A stretch of 64,000 nucleotides of DNA, taken from NCBI RefSeq assembly GCF_016864375.1, contig NZ_CP069354.1:2811501-2875500 (forward strand), in the 5' to 3' direction. A model generated the notes under the pieces. It saw only the letters and a list, made by a program, of their open reading frames with translations. It made no database searches and was not told the origin of the DNA. A program made the translations under genes and the position numbers. Every line of letters starts with the position of its first letter. Position 1 is the stretch's first letter. This document shows positions 42,979 to 51,363 of the stretch, piece by piece. This stretch comes from Microvirga sp. VF16. Its GTDB lineage: Bacteria; Pseudomonadota; Alphaproteobacteria; Rhizobiales; Beijerinckiaceae.

Positions 42979-44486
42979 TAGCGGTCTCCGAGCAGTGCGT
43001 TGAAACGGGATTGAAGATCCTGGGCGGATGCCTCGGTGCGGCTCTTCGCGTTCTGCATCCGGGTGCGGAAGCCCGCGATTTCCTGACTGTAACCGGTAAT
43101 TGCCTGGGACAGTGCCTTTGGCGCTGGTCCGCCGAACCGGTCGCGGACGGCAACGAAGTTTTCGGCTGAGACGATCTCGGCGAACTGGGCGGGGGCGATG
43201 CTCGTGCCGCGACCCGTACAGCGGTTGAAGGCCTCCTTAAACGCCTCGAACCCATCGCTGGCGATGTTGCCGCCGATCGCAACGATGGCGCGCGCGACCT
43301 CTGCTGCGATCTCGTGCGCTTCGCGGAACGACAATCCCTCCAGGCGCACGAGGCTGTCGGCGAGTTCCGTCACGGTGATGCAGCTGCGACGGATGTTCTG
43401 ACGGACCCTGTCGGCATCGACCCGCAGCGATGGCACCAGCGATGCTAGCAGATCGAGGACACGGCCGCCGCTCTCGAAGGCGCCATAGCCGAAGCCCTGG
43501 CTCTCGCCTTCGCTGTCGTTCATGTCGGTGAAGGGCGTGTTGTGCATGATCGTGAGCATCGCCTGCGCTCGGCCGACAGTCTGCGAGGCGAGGTGGCGCA
43601 TATGCTCGATCGGAACGGGATTGCGCTTCTGCGGCATGATCGAGGAGATCTGCACGAAGGCATTGGGAACATAGATCTGCCCGACCTCGAAGCTCGTCCA
43701 GAACTGTAGATCCTGGATGAAGCGGCCGAGATGCAGGAAGATCAGCTCGATGGCCGAATAGGTCGACGTGATGTAGTCGATGGATGCGATGCAGCCATAG
43801 GAATTCTGCAACGGCCGACTGAAGCCGAGCAGATGCGCCATCAGCTCGCGATCGATGGGAAAGCCGCTCGTGGTGATGGCGGCGGCCCCCATCGGGCTCC
43901 GGTCGACGATGTCGCGCGCCGCCTCCAGGCGGGCGATGTCACGCAGCAGGGTCTCGAGAACGGCGGAGAGATAATGACCCAGAACGGTCGGCTGTGCCGG
44001 CTGGCCATGCGTATAGGCGACGATCAGCGTCTTGCTTTCGCGTTCCGCCACGGAGGCAAGGGTCTCGACCAGACGCACCAGACGCTCCAGCAACGGATCG
44101 ATCCGATCTTTAAGACCGAGCTTGAACAGGGTGTGGTCAATGTCGTTGCGCGAGCGCGCGGTATGCAGGCGTCCGGCGAGGTCCGGTCCGAGGCGGGTGC
44201 GAAGCTGCTTTTCGATGAGGAAGAAGAAGTCCTCGACCTCACCGGTATAGGTCAGGGTGCTGACATCGACCTCGCGGTCGATGGCCTCTAATGCCTGAGC
44301 GATGGGACGAGCCTGCTCGATGGTCAGGATCCCGGTCTCGTGGAGCATGACGAGATGCGCCCTGTCGATGAGGCGGAAGCCCTCGACGTGATGATTCTTG
44401 GCGCCGTCGAACAGTGGGCGCAGCACGGTCTCCTTGTAGACCGGATCCGGGAATTTGGATGTGTCGTTGAAGGGGCCTGCATTCAT
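42978..44486 (-). CDS. Argininosuccinate lyase-family protein, probably not ArgH
   Basis: The 502-residue protein has the fumarase/aspartase superfamily signature SSIMPQKRNPVPIEH, the HTARSRNDID segment and YTHGQPAQPTVLGHYL, all placed as in argininosuccinate lyase. True ArgH normally reads HTGRSRNDQ and HLQRAQP at the last two sites, so substrate residues differ. The gene sits inside a sugar ABC operon between a permease and the ATPase, with a 5-bp gap on one side and a 1-bp overlap on the other. No other arginine gene is near. It likely cleaves a C-N or C-O bond of the imported compound, releasing a fumarate-like product. The real substrate is unknown. Confidence 0.8.
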   Translation of the reverse strand: MNAGPFNDTSKFPDPVYKETVLRPLFDGAKNHHVEGFRLIDRAHLVMLHETGILTIEQARPIAQALEAIDREVDVSTLTYTGEVEDFFFLIEKQLRTRLGPDLAGRLHTARSRNDIDHTLFKLGLKDRIDPLLERLVRLVETLASVAERESKTLIVAYTHGQPAQPTVLGHYLSAVLETLLRDIARLEAARDIVDRSPMGAAAITTSGFPIDRELMAHLLGFSRPLQNSYGCIASIDYITSTYSAIELIFLHLGRFIQDLQFWTSFEVGQIYVPNAFVQISSIMPQKRNPVPIEHMRHLASQTVGRAQAMLTIMHNTPFTDMNDSEGESQGFGYGAFESGGRVLDLLASLVPSLRVDADRVRQNIRRSCITVTELADSLVRLEGLSFREAHEIAAEVARAIVAIGGNIASDGFEAFKEAFNRCTGRGTSIAPAQFAEIVSAENFVAVRDRFGGPAPKALSQAITGYSQEIAGFRTRMQNAKSRTEASAQDLQSRFNALLGDR

Positions 44487-44491
44487 CGGCT

Positions 44492-45343
44492 TCAGCCTTT
44501 AAGTCCGGCCAGCATTACGCCTCGGACGATGTAGCGTTGGAGGAACAGAAAGATGAGGAGGGTGGGAAGGGTGGCGATACTCGCGCCTGTCATGATCTTT
44601 TCCCACTGGATGGACTGCTCGACCGCGAAGCTGGAGAGCCCAACCGGCAACGTGTAGAGCTCTGCGCTCGTCGTCACGATGAGCGGCCAGAAGAAGGCCG
44701 TCCAATTGCCGAGAAACGTGAAGATTGCCAGCGCCGACAAGGCAGGGGTCACGAGCGGCATGGCGATCTTCCACCAGATGGTGAACTCGTTCAGGCCGTC
44801 GATCCGCGCCGCCTCCAGGAAGTCGTCCGGCACGCCCTCGAAGAACTGCTTCATCAGGAAGGTGCCGAAAGCCGTCATCATGCCCGGGAACATGATGCCC
44901 CAGTAGCTGTCGAGCCATCCGAACTGGCTCGCCATGAGATACCAGGGCAGCACCAGCATCTCGGTCGGGATCATCAGCGTGGACAGGATGGCGATGAAAA
45001 CGATGTACCGGCCGCGAAACTTGAACTTTGCCAGCGTATAGCCGACGAGGCTGTCGAAGAAGACGTTCGAGAGGGTGACGATCACCGCCACGATCATCGA
45101 ATTAATGAACCAGCGCGTGAAGCGGCCGTCGCCCAGGATCTCGATATAGTTGTCGAGGGTCGGCACCGCCGGAATGACGCGCAAATCGTAGACCTGCGAA
45201 GCATCTTTAAGAGATGTCGACAGCATGAAGAGGAGGGGCGTCACCATGACGCCGCCGCCGATGAACAGGAGTGTCCAGGCGATGATCCTGCCGGGCCGGA
45301 TCCGCGCCATGGGTAGAGCCTGAGAAGAGGTAGCGTCTTTCAT
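44492..45343 (-). CDS. ABC sugar transporter permease (MalG type)
   Basis: Starting at MKDATSSQALPM, the 283-residue protein has six hydrophobic segments and the EAA loop LEAARIDGLNEFTIWWKIAM before the fifth. A much longer open frame upstream is a shadow of the neighbouring permease gene. The start overlaps the stop of that gene by 1 bp. It forms the second channel subunit of the leftward importer. Confidence 0.9.
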   Translation of the reverse strand: MKDATSSQALPMARIRPGRIIAWTLLFIGGGVMVTPLLFMLSTSLKDASQVYDLRVIPAVPTLDNYIEILGDGRFTRWFINSMIVAVIVTLSNVFFDSLVGYTLAKFKFRGRYIVFIAILSTLMIPTEMLVLPWYLMASQFGWLDSYWGIMFPGMMTAFGTFLMKQFFEGVPDDFLEAARIDGLNEFTIWWKIAMPLVTPALSALAIFTFLGNWTAFFWPLIVTTSAELYTLPVGLSSFAVEQSIQWEKIMTGASIATLPTLLIFLFLQRYIVRGVMLAGLKG

Positions 45344-46269
45344 CAGCGGTCTCTCATGAGGCGCAGTTGGACGAGGGAGATCGCGAGCAGGATCAGGAAC
45401 AGCACCACGGTCTGGGCGGCCGCATATCCCATCTCGTAGGAGCTGAAGGCCGTCTGATAGATCATCAGCACGAGCGGCTTGGTCGAATTCAACGGACCGC
45501 CGGGATCGTTCGTGTTGATGTTGTAGACCTGATCGAAGATGCGCAGGAAGCCGATCGACGAGAAGACGACCAGGAAGACGAGGGTTGGCTTGAGCAGCGG
45601 AATGGTGATCTTGCGCAGGATCGCACCTTCCGACAGGCCGTCGATCCGCGCGGCTTCGTAATAGGTCACCGGAATGGCGCGCAATCCGGCGAGGAAGATG
45701 ATGATCTGGAAGCCGAGGCCCGCCCACACGGCCGGAGCGAGAACGGCCGGCAGCGCCTGAGTGGTCGAGCGCAGGAACGGCTGCTGCGGAATGCCGAAGC
45801 CAGCGAGGATGTCATTGATCACGCCGATGGGCACGGGCTGGTAGAACCAGCGCCACACCCATGCCATCGCGGCTGCCGTCGTCAGAAACGGCAGGAAGTA
45901 CAGTGCGCGAATGAACGAGTGCATGAACCGCACCCGGTCGAGATAATAGGCCACGACGAACGAGATCAGTAGGCTGATCGGCGTGCCGAGGATCAGGTAC
46001 AGGAAGGTGTTGCGGAACACCTGCCAGAAGAGGGGATCCGCAAACAGCCTCGTGTAGTTCTCCAGACCAACGAAGGAGGCGGGCTTCGTGATGGTCCAGT
46101 CGGTGACCGACAGGTAGAAGGCCTGGAAGGTGGGCCAGAAGCGGATCACCACATAGAAGATCAGCGGAATCGCGAGGAAGCCCCACGCCCATATCACCTG
46201 TTTCTGGCCGAGGCTCATCCTCGACCAGAGGCCGCCGGAGGCGGCCTCTCGATGTGCGACAACGGACAT
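45343..46269 (-). CDS. ABC sugar transporter permease (MalF type)
   Basis: The 308-residue protein has six membrane segments. The EAA loop reads YYEAARIDGLSEGAILRKIT, followed by a PLLKPTLVFLVVF helix. LQTRLFADPLFWQVF-like sequence (here TRLFADPLFWQVFRNTFLYL) in the first periplasmic loop is usual in this group. It lies 25 bp after the binding-protein gene and is coupled to the next permease. Confidence 0.9.
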   Translation of the reverse strand: MSVVAHREAASGGLWSRMSLGQKQVIWAWGFLAIPLIFYVVIRFWPTFQAFYLSVTDWTITKPASFVGLENYTRLFADPLFWQVFRNTFLYLILGTPISLLISFVVAYYLDRVRFMHSFIRALYFLPFLTTAAAMAWVWRWFYQPVPIGVINDILAGFGIPQQPFLRSTTQALPAVLAPAVWAGLGFQIIIFLAGLRAIPVTYYEAARIDGLSEGAILRKITIPLLKPTLVFLVVFSSIGFLRIFDQVYNINTNDPGGPLNSTKPLVLMIYQTAFSSYEMGYAAAQTVVLFLILLAISLVQLRLMRDR

Positions 46270-46294
46270 TGGTTCGATCCTCGCGGGCTATGGC

Positions 46295-47548
46295 TCAGCG
46301 CTTGGCGCGGTCGAGAATCGCCTGTTCGGCTTCGGCCGCCTTGGCCAGCGAGGTCTTCGGGTCCTCGCCGCCGATCAGGACACGGTTCGCCATGTCGATG
46401 GCGACCTGACGCTGGGCAGCCTCATCCTTGAACAGGGTCGTGTGGGCATATTCCAGCCCCTTGAGGAACGGACCGTAGATCGGGTGAGCGGCATTCTCGG
46501 GCGTGAGAGCTGCAGCGCGCCGTGCCGGCAATTCGCCCACGACCTCCATCCAGATCTTCATGGCTTCCGGCGAGGAGACATAGGTCAGGAACTTCTCGGC
46601 AGCCGCAAGCTTCTCGCCCTCCGCCTTCGTGGTGATGGCGTTAGCGAAATAGCTCGCATAGTTGCTGCGCACGCCCTGGGCGTTGGCGGGAAGTTCGGTC
46701 ACGCCCCATTCGAAGCTCTTGATCGTGCCGAAGGAGCCGAGGCGGAACGTGCCGTCGATGGTCATGGCGGCAAGGCCTGCGCGGAAGGCCGCCTGGCCTT
46801 CATCCATGAAGCCGGTCTGACCAACCTTATGTTTCTTCTGGAGGTCCGTGTAGAAGGTGAGGGCCTTCAGGCCCGCCTCGTCGTTATAGGCGACCTTCGT
46901 GTCGTTCTCCGTGTAGGGAACGCCGCCGAACTGGCGGATCAGGACTTCGCGCCACCATTGGTGATCCTGCCCGCCCATGTCGAGCGTCATGCCGGCGGAG
47001 GTGATGTTGCCGCTGCCGTCGCGCTTGGTGGTTTTTTCAGCGGCAGCGACAAGCTCCTCAAGCGTCTTCGGCGGATTGTTGGGATCGAGGCCGGCGTCCT
47101 TGAAGGCCTTCTTGTTGTAGAAGAGCGCGAGAGACCGCACAGCGGTCGGCAGGCCGTAATAGTCGTTGCCGCGCTTCATGGCGCTCACGATCGGGAAGAA
47201 ATCGCGTTCGATATTCGCCGCCGGGAAAGCCTCAGCACGCAGAGGACGGATCATCTTGCCGGCGATGAAATTGTCGGTCCAGCCATAGAAGAGCTGCACG
47301 ACATCCGGTCCCTGACCGGCGAGAATCGCAGCAGCGACCTTCGTCTGATAGTCGGCATAGGGGAAGGTGGTCTGCTTGACCTTGATGTCCGGATTGGCCT
47401 CCTGGAACTTCGCGATCAGCTGGGTCATCGCCTTGACGCGTGTGTCAAAGACATACTGCCAGTATTCGATCTCGACGGCCTTCGCGCCGGAGGTGGCCAA
47501 GGTGACGACGCCTAGGGCGACGCTCGCAAGCATGTGACGAAAACGCAT
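46295..47548 (-). CDS. ABC transporter sugar-binding protein (family 1)
   Basis: A Sec signal peptide (MLASVALGVVTLATSGAKA) precedes VEIEYWQYVFDTRVKAMTQL, the typical mature start. TTFPYADYQTKVAAAILAGQ and GLPTAVRSLALFYNKKAF are family-1 motifs. The length is 417 residues. ATG 47548 follows GAGAGG, and longer frames from the divergent region were rejected. It is the first gene of the leftward operon and faces the ROK regulator gene. Confidence 0.9.
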   Translation of the reverse strand: MRFRHMLASVALGVVTLATSGAKAVEIEYWQYVFDTRVKAMTQLIAKFQEANPDIKVKQTTFPYADYQTKVAAAILAGQGPDVVQLFYGWTDNFIAGKMIRPLRAEAFPAANIERDFFPIVSAMKRGNDYYGLPTAVRSLALFYNKKAFKDAGLDPNNPPKTLEELVAAAEKTTKRDGSGNITSAGMTLDMGGQDHQWWREVLIRQFGGVPYTENDTKVAYNDEAGLKALTFYTDLQKKHKVGQTGFMDEGQAAFRAGLAAMTIDGTFRLGSFGTIKSFEWGVTELPANAQGVRSNYASYFANAITTKAEGEKLAAAEKFLTYVSSPEAMKIWMEVVGELPARRAAALTPENAAHPIYGPFLKGLEYAHTTLFKDEAAQRQVAIDMANRVLIGGEDPKTSLAKAAEAEQAILDRAKR

Positions 47549-47656
47549 ATCCCTCTCCATTCTTCTGGCGCGGGGCGCCGACATTTCTCTGGTGCGGCCT
47601 TCGAAAGGGCCGTTCCGGGGCCAAGGCTCCCTTAGAGTCATGAGACTGTCAATAAG

Positions 47657-47674
47657 ATAATTCACTTGAGTTAT
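47657..47674. promoter_or_regulatory. Probable ROK-regulator operator
   Basis: ATAATTCA-CT-TGAGTTAT is an inverted repeat (seven of eight pairs) in a short AT-rich island between the divergent starts of the binding-protein gene (47548) and the ROK gene (47716). Flanking AATAAG and TTCATT extend it loosely. ROK/NagC-type proteins bind AT-rich dyads of this size. Confidence 0.55.
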
Positions 47675-47715
47675 TCATTGCTCCGGTTCATCGTCCTGTG
47701 CACGGAGTGGTGGAG

Positions 47716-48969
47716 ATGCCGAGAAAAGCCAAAGCCGGGACGCCATCGACGATCGGAAGCAATCCGGAGCGGAACCGCTCCCACAACCGGCGTGTTGTGC
47801 TGGATGTGGTGCGTCAGCTCGGGCCGGTCGGGCGGATGGAAATTTCGCGCCATGCGCACTTAAGTACCCAGGCCGTCTCGAACATCGTCGAGGATCTCGT
47901 CGCGGATGGACTGCTGATCAGAACGGGGCGTCTCAGGGCGGGTCGTGGCCTGCCGCCGATCCAGTTCGCTGTCAATCCGAATGGCGGAATGACCGCCGGA
48001 ATCGAGATTGCTGCCGACCATATCTCCACGCTTCTGGTCGATATCGGCGGTCGTGTCCGCGCCCAGCGGAGCGTCTCGATTCCGCGCAACGATCCCGAAA
48101 CGGTGCTTCCCGTCATCAAGGCCGAGGTCGAAGCCGCGCAGGCGCAATTGAAGTCGCCTGTCCCGCAACTCCTCGGCGTCGGAGTCGTGATGCCCGGTCC
48201 ATTCAACGTCGAGGGCATGACGTCGGTCGGGCCGACGACATTGTCCGGGTGGCTGGACTTCGACGCGGTCGCCAGCATCGGCGACATGCTGGATGTCCCC
48301 ATCACGTTGGAGAACGATGCCACAGCCGCTGCCGTCGGCGAGCGCCTGCACGGCGCAACCAAGGACCTGAAGAATTTCTGCCTGATTTATTTCGGGCAAG
48401 GGCTGGGTCTAGGCATCATGATCGACGGCCGGCCGTTTCGCGGGGCGAACGGCAATGCGGGCGAGATCGGGCATGTGCTGGTCGAAAAAGGCGGACGCCT
48501 TTGCTCGTGCGGACAGCATGGCTGTCTCGAAGCCTATGCCTCGTTCCATTCCCTCGCGCAGCAATTGGCAAAGGCTGGCATCCACGAGATCGAATACGCG
48601 GATCTGGAACGCCTGCATCGGGAGAAGCATCCCGTCGTCCTGGCGTGGATCGAGGAAGCTGCAGGCTATCTGGCACCCCAGGTCGCGATGCTCGAGAACC
48701 TTTTCGATCCGGAGGCCATCGTCCTTGGCGGCGTTCTTCCGCTGGGTCTGCTGGAGGATCTCGTGCAAGCCATGCAGCCGCTTCCCCTATCGGTCGCGCG
48801 GCGCAGGAACCGGAGCGACGCCCGCCTGATCCATGGGCGCACCGGCCGTCTCACGGCAGCGCTCGGCGCTGCCGCGCTGCCGCTCCTGGAAGCGATGACC
48901 CCGCGTCTCGATACCGCCCATGCGACCCGACGTGACCAACCAAACGAGGAGATCTCCCTTGCTGGATGA
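47716..48969 (+). CDS. ROK-family transcriptional regulator (NagC/XylR type)
   Basis: The N-terminal winged helix (residues about 20-85, RMEISRHAHLSTQAVSNIVE) is fused to a ROK sugar-kinase fold. GNAGEIGHVLVEKGG and the zinc motif CSCGQHGCLEAY are clear. DIGGRVRAQ gives a partial phosphate-1 motif. The length is 417 residues, as expected for repressors and not kinases. ATG 47716 was chosen over a GTG at 47698. It is divergent from the sugar ABC operon and overlaps the PIG-L gene by 11 bp, so it probably controls both. Confidence 0.88.
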   Translation: MPRKAKAGTPSTIGSNPERNRSHNRRVVLDVVRQLGPVGRMEISRHAHLSTQAVSNIVEDLVADGLLIRTGRLRAGRGLPPIQFAVNPNGGMTAGIEIAADHISTLLVDIGGRVRAQRSVSIPRNDPETVLPVIKAEVEAAQAQLKSPVPQLLGVGVVMPGPFNVEGMTSVGPTTLSGWLDFDAVASIGDMLDVPITLENDATAAAVGERLHGATKDLKNFCLIYFGQGLGLGIMIDGRPFRGANGNAGEIGHVLVEKGGRLCSCGQHGCLEAYASFHSLAQQLAKAGIHEIEYADLERLHREKHPVVLAWIEEAAGYLAPQVAMLENLFDPEAIVLGGVLPLGLLEDLVQAMQPLPLSVARRRNRSDARLIHGRTGRLTAALGAAALPLLEAMTPRLDTAHATRRDQPNEEISLAG

Positions 48970-51355
48970 CCATAGCCGTCTTGCCCGCGCCGTTCATCAG
49001 CCGGCCCTGGTCCGCCTGCACCGTGCCTTGAGCCGGCTCCCGTCCGTGCTGACCGTGATGAACACGGGAGCGCACCCGGACGATGAGATGAACGGCATAC
49101 TGGCAGCCATGCGCTTTGCCTATGGCATGCGGATCGTGGTTGCGTGTTCGACGCGGGGTGAGGGCGGTCAGAATGCGCTCGGGCCGGAGCGAGGTGGCGC
49201 GCTCGGGGCTTTAAGAACCGCCGAGATGGAGGAAGCCGCTCGCCGCATCGATGCCGATGTGGCCTGGCTCGGCCATGGACCGGACGATCCGGTTCACGAT
49301 TTCGGATTCTCCAAAAACGGCGACGCCACCCTTCGGCGGTGGGGCGAGCAGCGGATGATTGAGCGGCTCGTGCAGGCCTATCGCCAATATCGGCCCGACA
49401 TCGTGATTCCCACCTTCCTAGACGTGCCGGGACAGCACGGCCATCACCGTGCGATGACCCGTGCCGCCGAAACCGCGTTGGCTTTGGCGGCCGATCCTGC
49501 GGCCTTTCCAGAACATGCGGAACGCGGCCTCACGTCGTGGCAGGTTTCGAAGTTCTATCTGCCGGCATGGTCGGGCGCTGGCTATGCCTACGATGACGAG
49601 TTGCCTCCGCCGCCCGCAACGCTCAGCATTCAGGTTATCGGCGGAGATCCGGTGACCGGCCTGGCATATAAGCAGCTCGGCGAGTGGTCGCGCGCAGCGC
49701 ACGCTTCGCAGGGCATGGGCGTATGGCGCGACAATCCGACCGATCAATGGAGCCTTCATCTGAAACTCCAGGCTGGTGCTTCGCCGGACCACGAGCGCGA
49801 CGTCCGTGATCACCTGCCTGCAAACCTTCGCGATCTCGCCGGCACGCTGGGCCTAGCGGAAGCTGCGAGCGCTGCTCTGCGGTACGCTCAGGAGCACATC
49901 GATGCTGCTATCGCGGCGTTTCCTGATCGCAGAGCGATCAGCGAGACACTCGGTCATGCGGCACGGTTAATCGAGGAAGCACAGACGGGCATGGATCGCT
50001 CAGCCAGGGATCTGCTGGGGCATCGTCTCGACCGCAAGCTTCGCGAGATCGATGCGGCGATCTTCGAAGCGAATGCTAACACTGCAAGAGCGGTCCTCTA
50101 CGGGGTTGGGCATCCGGGAGCACGGGTCGAGCTGGATGTCGCCGTCGATGCGCCCAGCCTTGCGAACCTCAAGGTCGTGCCGCGGCTTCCCGACGGGATC
50201 GAGGCGACGGAGGTTTCCCGCGAATCTGGACGTGTCCGCTATGCGATCACGATTCCTGAAACGGCCTCTTACACAGGACAGTACCCGGCGACCTTCGATC
50301 CCATGGGTGGCAATGGCCCGGCCGGCCTTCGCATTTTGGGCGAGATCCATGGCCGCACAGCCACGATCGATCTGGATCCCGAGGTGCCTCTGACGATCGG
50401 CCCGCAACAGTCCCTGTCGCTCGATCCAGCCGTCGTGATCGTGAGGACCGATGCACCGGCATCCGGCATCCGGGTCCAGACATTGGGGGCGGAGCCGACC
50501 AACTGGCAGATGCCGCAGGGCTGGACCATCCGGCGTCAGGACAACGATTGGATGATCGACCCGCCGCGCGAGATAAATCCCGGCGTTTCAACCCTTACCC
50601 CGATCCTCGACGGCAGGCCGGCTAGCACCATTCGGACCATCGCCTATCCGCACATCCGGCCGACCGCGTTCATTGCACCGGCTGAGCTGAAAGTTCTGGC
50701 CCTTGACGTAGCTCTGCCAAAAGGCGCGCGCATCGGATATGTCGGCGGCGGCAGCGACAATGTCGGAACACATATGCGCCATCTCGGGCTCGATGTGACA
50801 GATCTGACAGAGGCGGATCTTAAGGCAGGTTCCCTCTCCGAATTCACCACCATCGTCGTCGGCATCTTCGCATTCGGCTTGAGGCGCGACCTCCAGGCTG
50901 CGACCGGCCGATTGCATCGGTTCGTAGAGGAGAGCGGCCATCTGGTGACGCTCTACCATCGCCCGACGGATGGCTGGGATCCGGATCGAACGCCGCCTCG
51001 CCGCCTCGCTATCGGCTCGCCGTCGCTGCGGTGGCGCGTCACCGATCCATCCGCTCCAGTGACGGTTCTGGAGCCGGATAGTCCTCTGCTGACCTCTCCG
51101 AACAAGATTGAGTCGAGTGACTGGCAGGGCTGGGACAAGGAGAGGGGACTCTATTTCGCGGCCGATTACGACCCTGCATATGAAGAGCTTTTGTCGCTCA
51201 ACGATCCGGGCGAGAATCCGCTGAAAGGTTCGCTGATTTCGGCCCGCATCGGTCGAGGGCGGCACACGCATGTGGCGCTCGTGCTGCATCATCAGTTGGA
51301 CAAACTCGTGCCCGGTGCCTTCCGCCTTCTAGCGAATCTCGTTCAGCCTGTCTGA
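48959..51355 (+). CDS. PIG-L family deacetylase with long C-terminal extension
   Basis: Residues about 30-250 form the PIG-L (LmbE-like) zinc deacetylase domain. MNTGAHPDDEMNGIL carries the AHPDDE metal site, and PGQHGHHRAMTRAA gives the distal histidines. The remaining 500 residues include a beta-rich middle and a C-terminal part (IGYVGGGSDNVGTHMRHLGL onward) that resembles a class I amidotransferase-like fold. There is no signal peptide. The TTG start at 48959 has GAGGAG 8 bp upstream and overlaps the ROK gene. It probably removes N-acyl groups from an amino-sugar conjugate imported by the adjacent system. The substrate is inferred only. Confidence 0.85.
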   Translation: MLDDHSRLARAVHQPALVRLHRALSRLPSVLTVMNTGAHPDDEMNGILAAMRFAYGMRIVVACSTRGEGGQNALGPERGGALGALRTAEMEEAARRIDADVAWLGHGPDDPVHDFGFSKNGDATLRRWGEQRMIERLVQAYRQYRPDIVIPTFLDVPGQHGHHRAMTRAAETALALAADPAAFPEHAERGLTSWQVSKFYLPAWSGAGYAYDDELPPPPATLSIQVIGGDPVTGLAYKQLGEWSRAAHASQGMGVWRDNPTDQWSLHLKLQAGASPDHERDVRDHLPANLRDLAGTLGLAEAASAALRYAQEHIDAAIAAFPDRRAISETLGHAARLIEEAQTGMDRSARDLLGHRLDRKLREIDAAIFEANANTARAVLYGVGHPGARVELDVAVDAPSLANLKVVPRLPDGIEATEVSRESGRVRYAITIPETASYTGQYPATFDPMGGNGPAGLRILGEIHGRTATIDLDPEVPLTIGPQQSLSLDPAVVIVRTDAPASGIRVQTLGAEPTNWQMPQGWTIRRQDNDWMIDPPREINPGVSTLTPILDGRPASTIRTIAYPHIRPTAFIAPAELKVLALDVALPKGARIGYVGGGSDNVGTHMRHLGLDVTDLTEADLKAGSLSEFTTIVVGIFAFGLRRDLQAATGRLHRFVEESGHLVTLYHRPTDGWDPDRTPPRRLAIGSPSLRWRVTDPSAPVTVLEPDSPLLTSPNKIESSDWQGWDKERGLYFAADYDPAYEELLSLNDPGENPLKGSLISARIGRGRHTHVALVLHHQLDKLVPGAFRLLANLVQPV

Positions 51356-51363
51356 CAGAGGAC

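Noticed and set aside
42978..44486. Calling the lyase argH
   Set aside because: The motifs depart from true ArgH and the context is sugar transport, so the symbol would mislead.
45344..45727. N-terminal extension of the leftward MalG-type permease
   Set aside because: The extra 128 residues are a shadow of the MalF-type gene. ATG 45343 matches the family start.
46442..47515. 357-codon open frame antisense to the ABC binding-protein gene
   Set aside because: It is a shadow frame. The minus-strand product has a signal peptide and family motifs.
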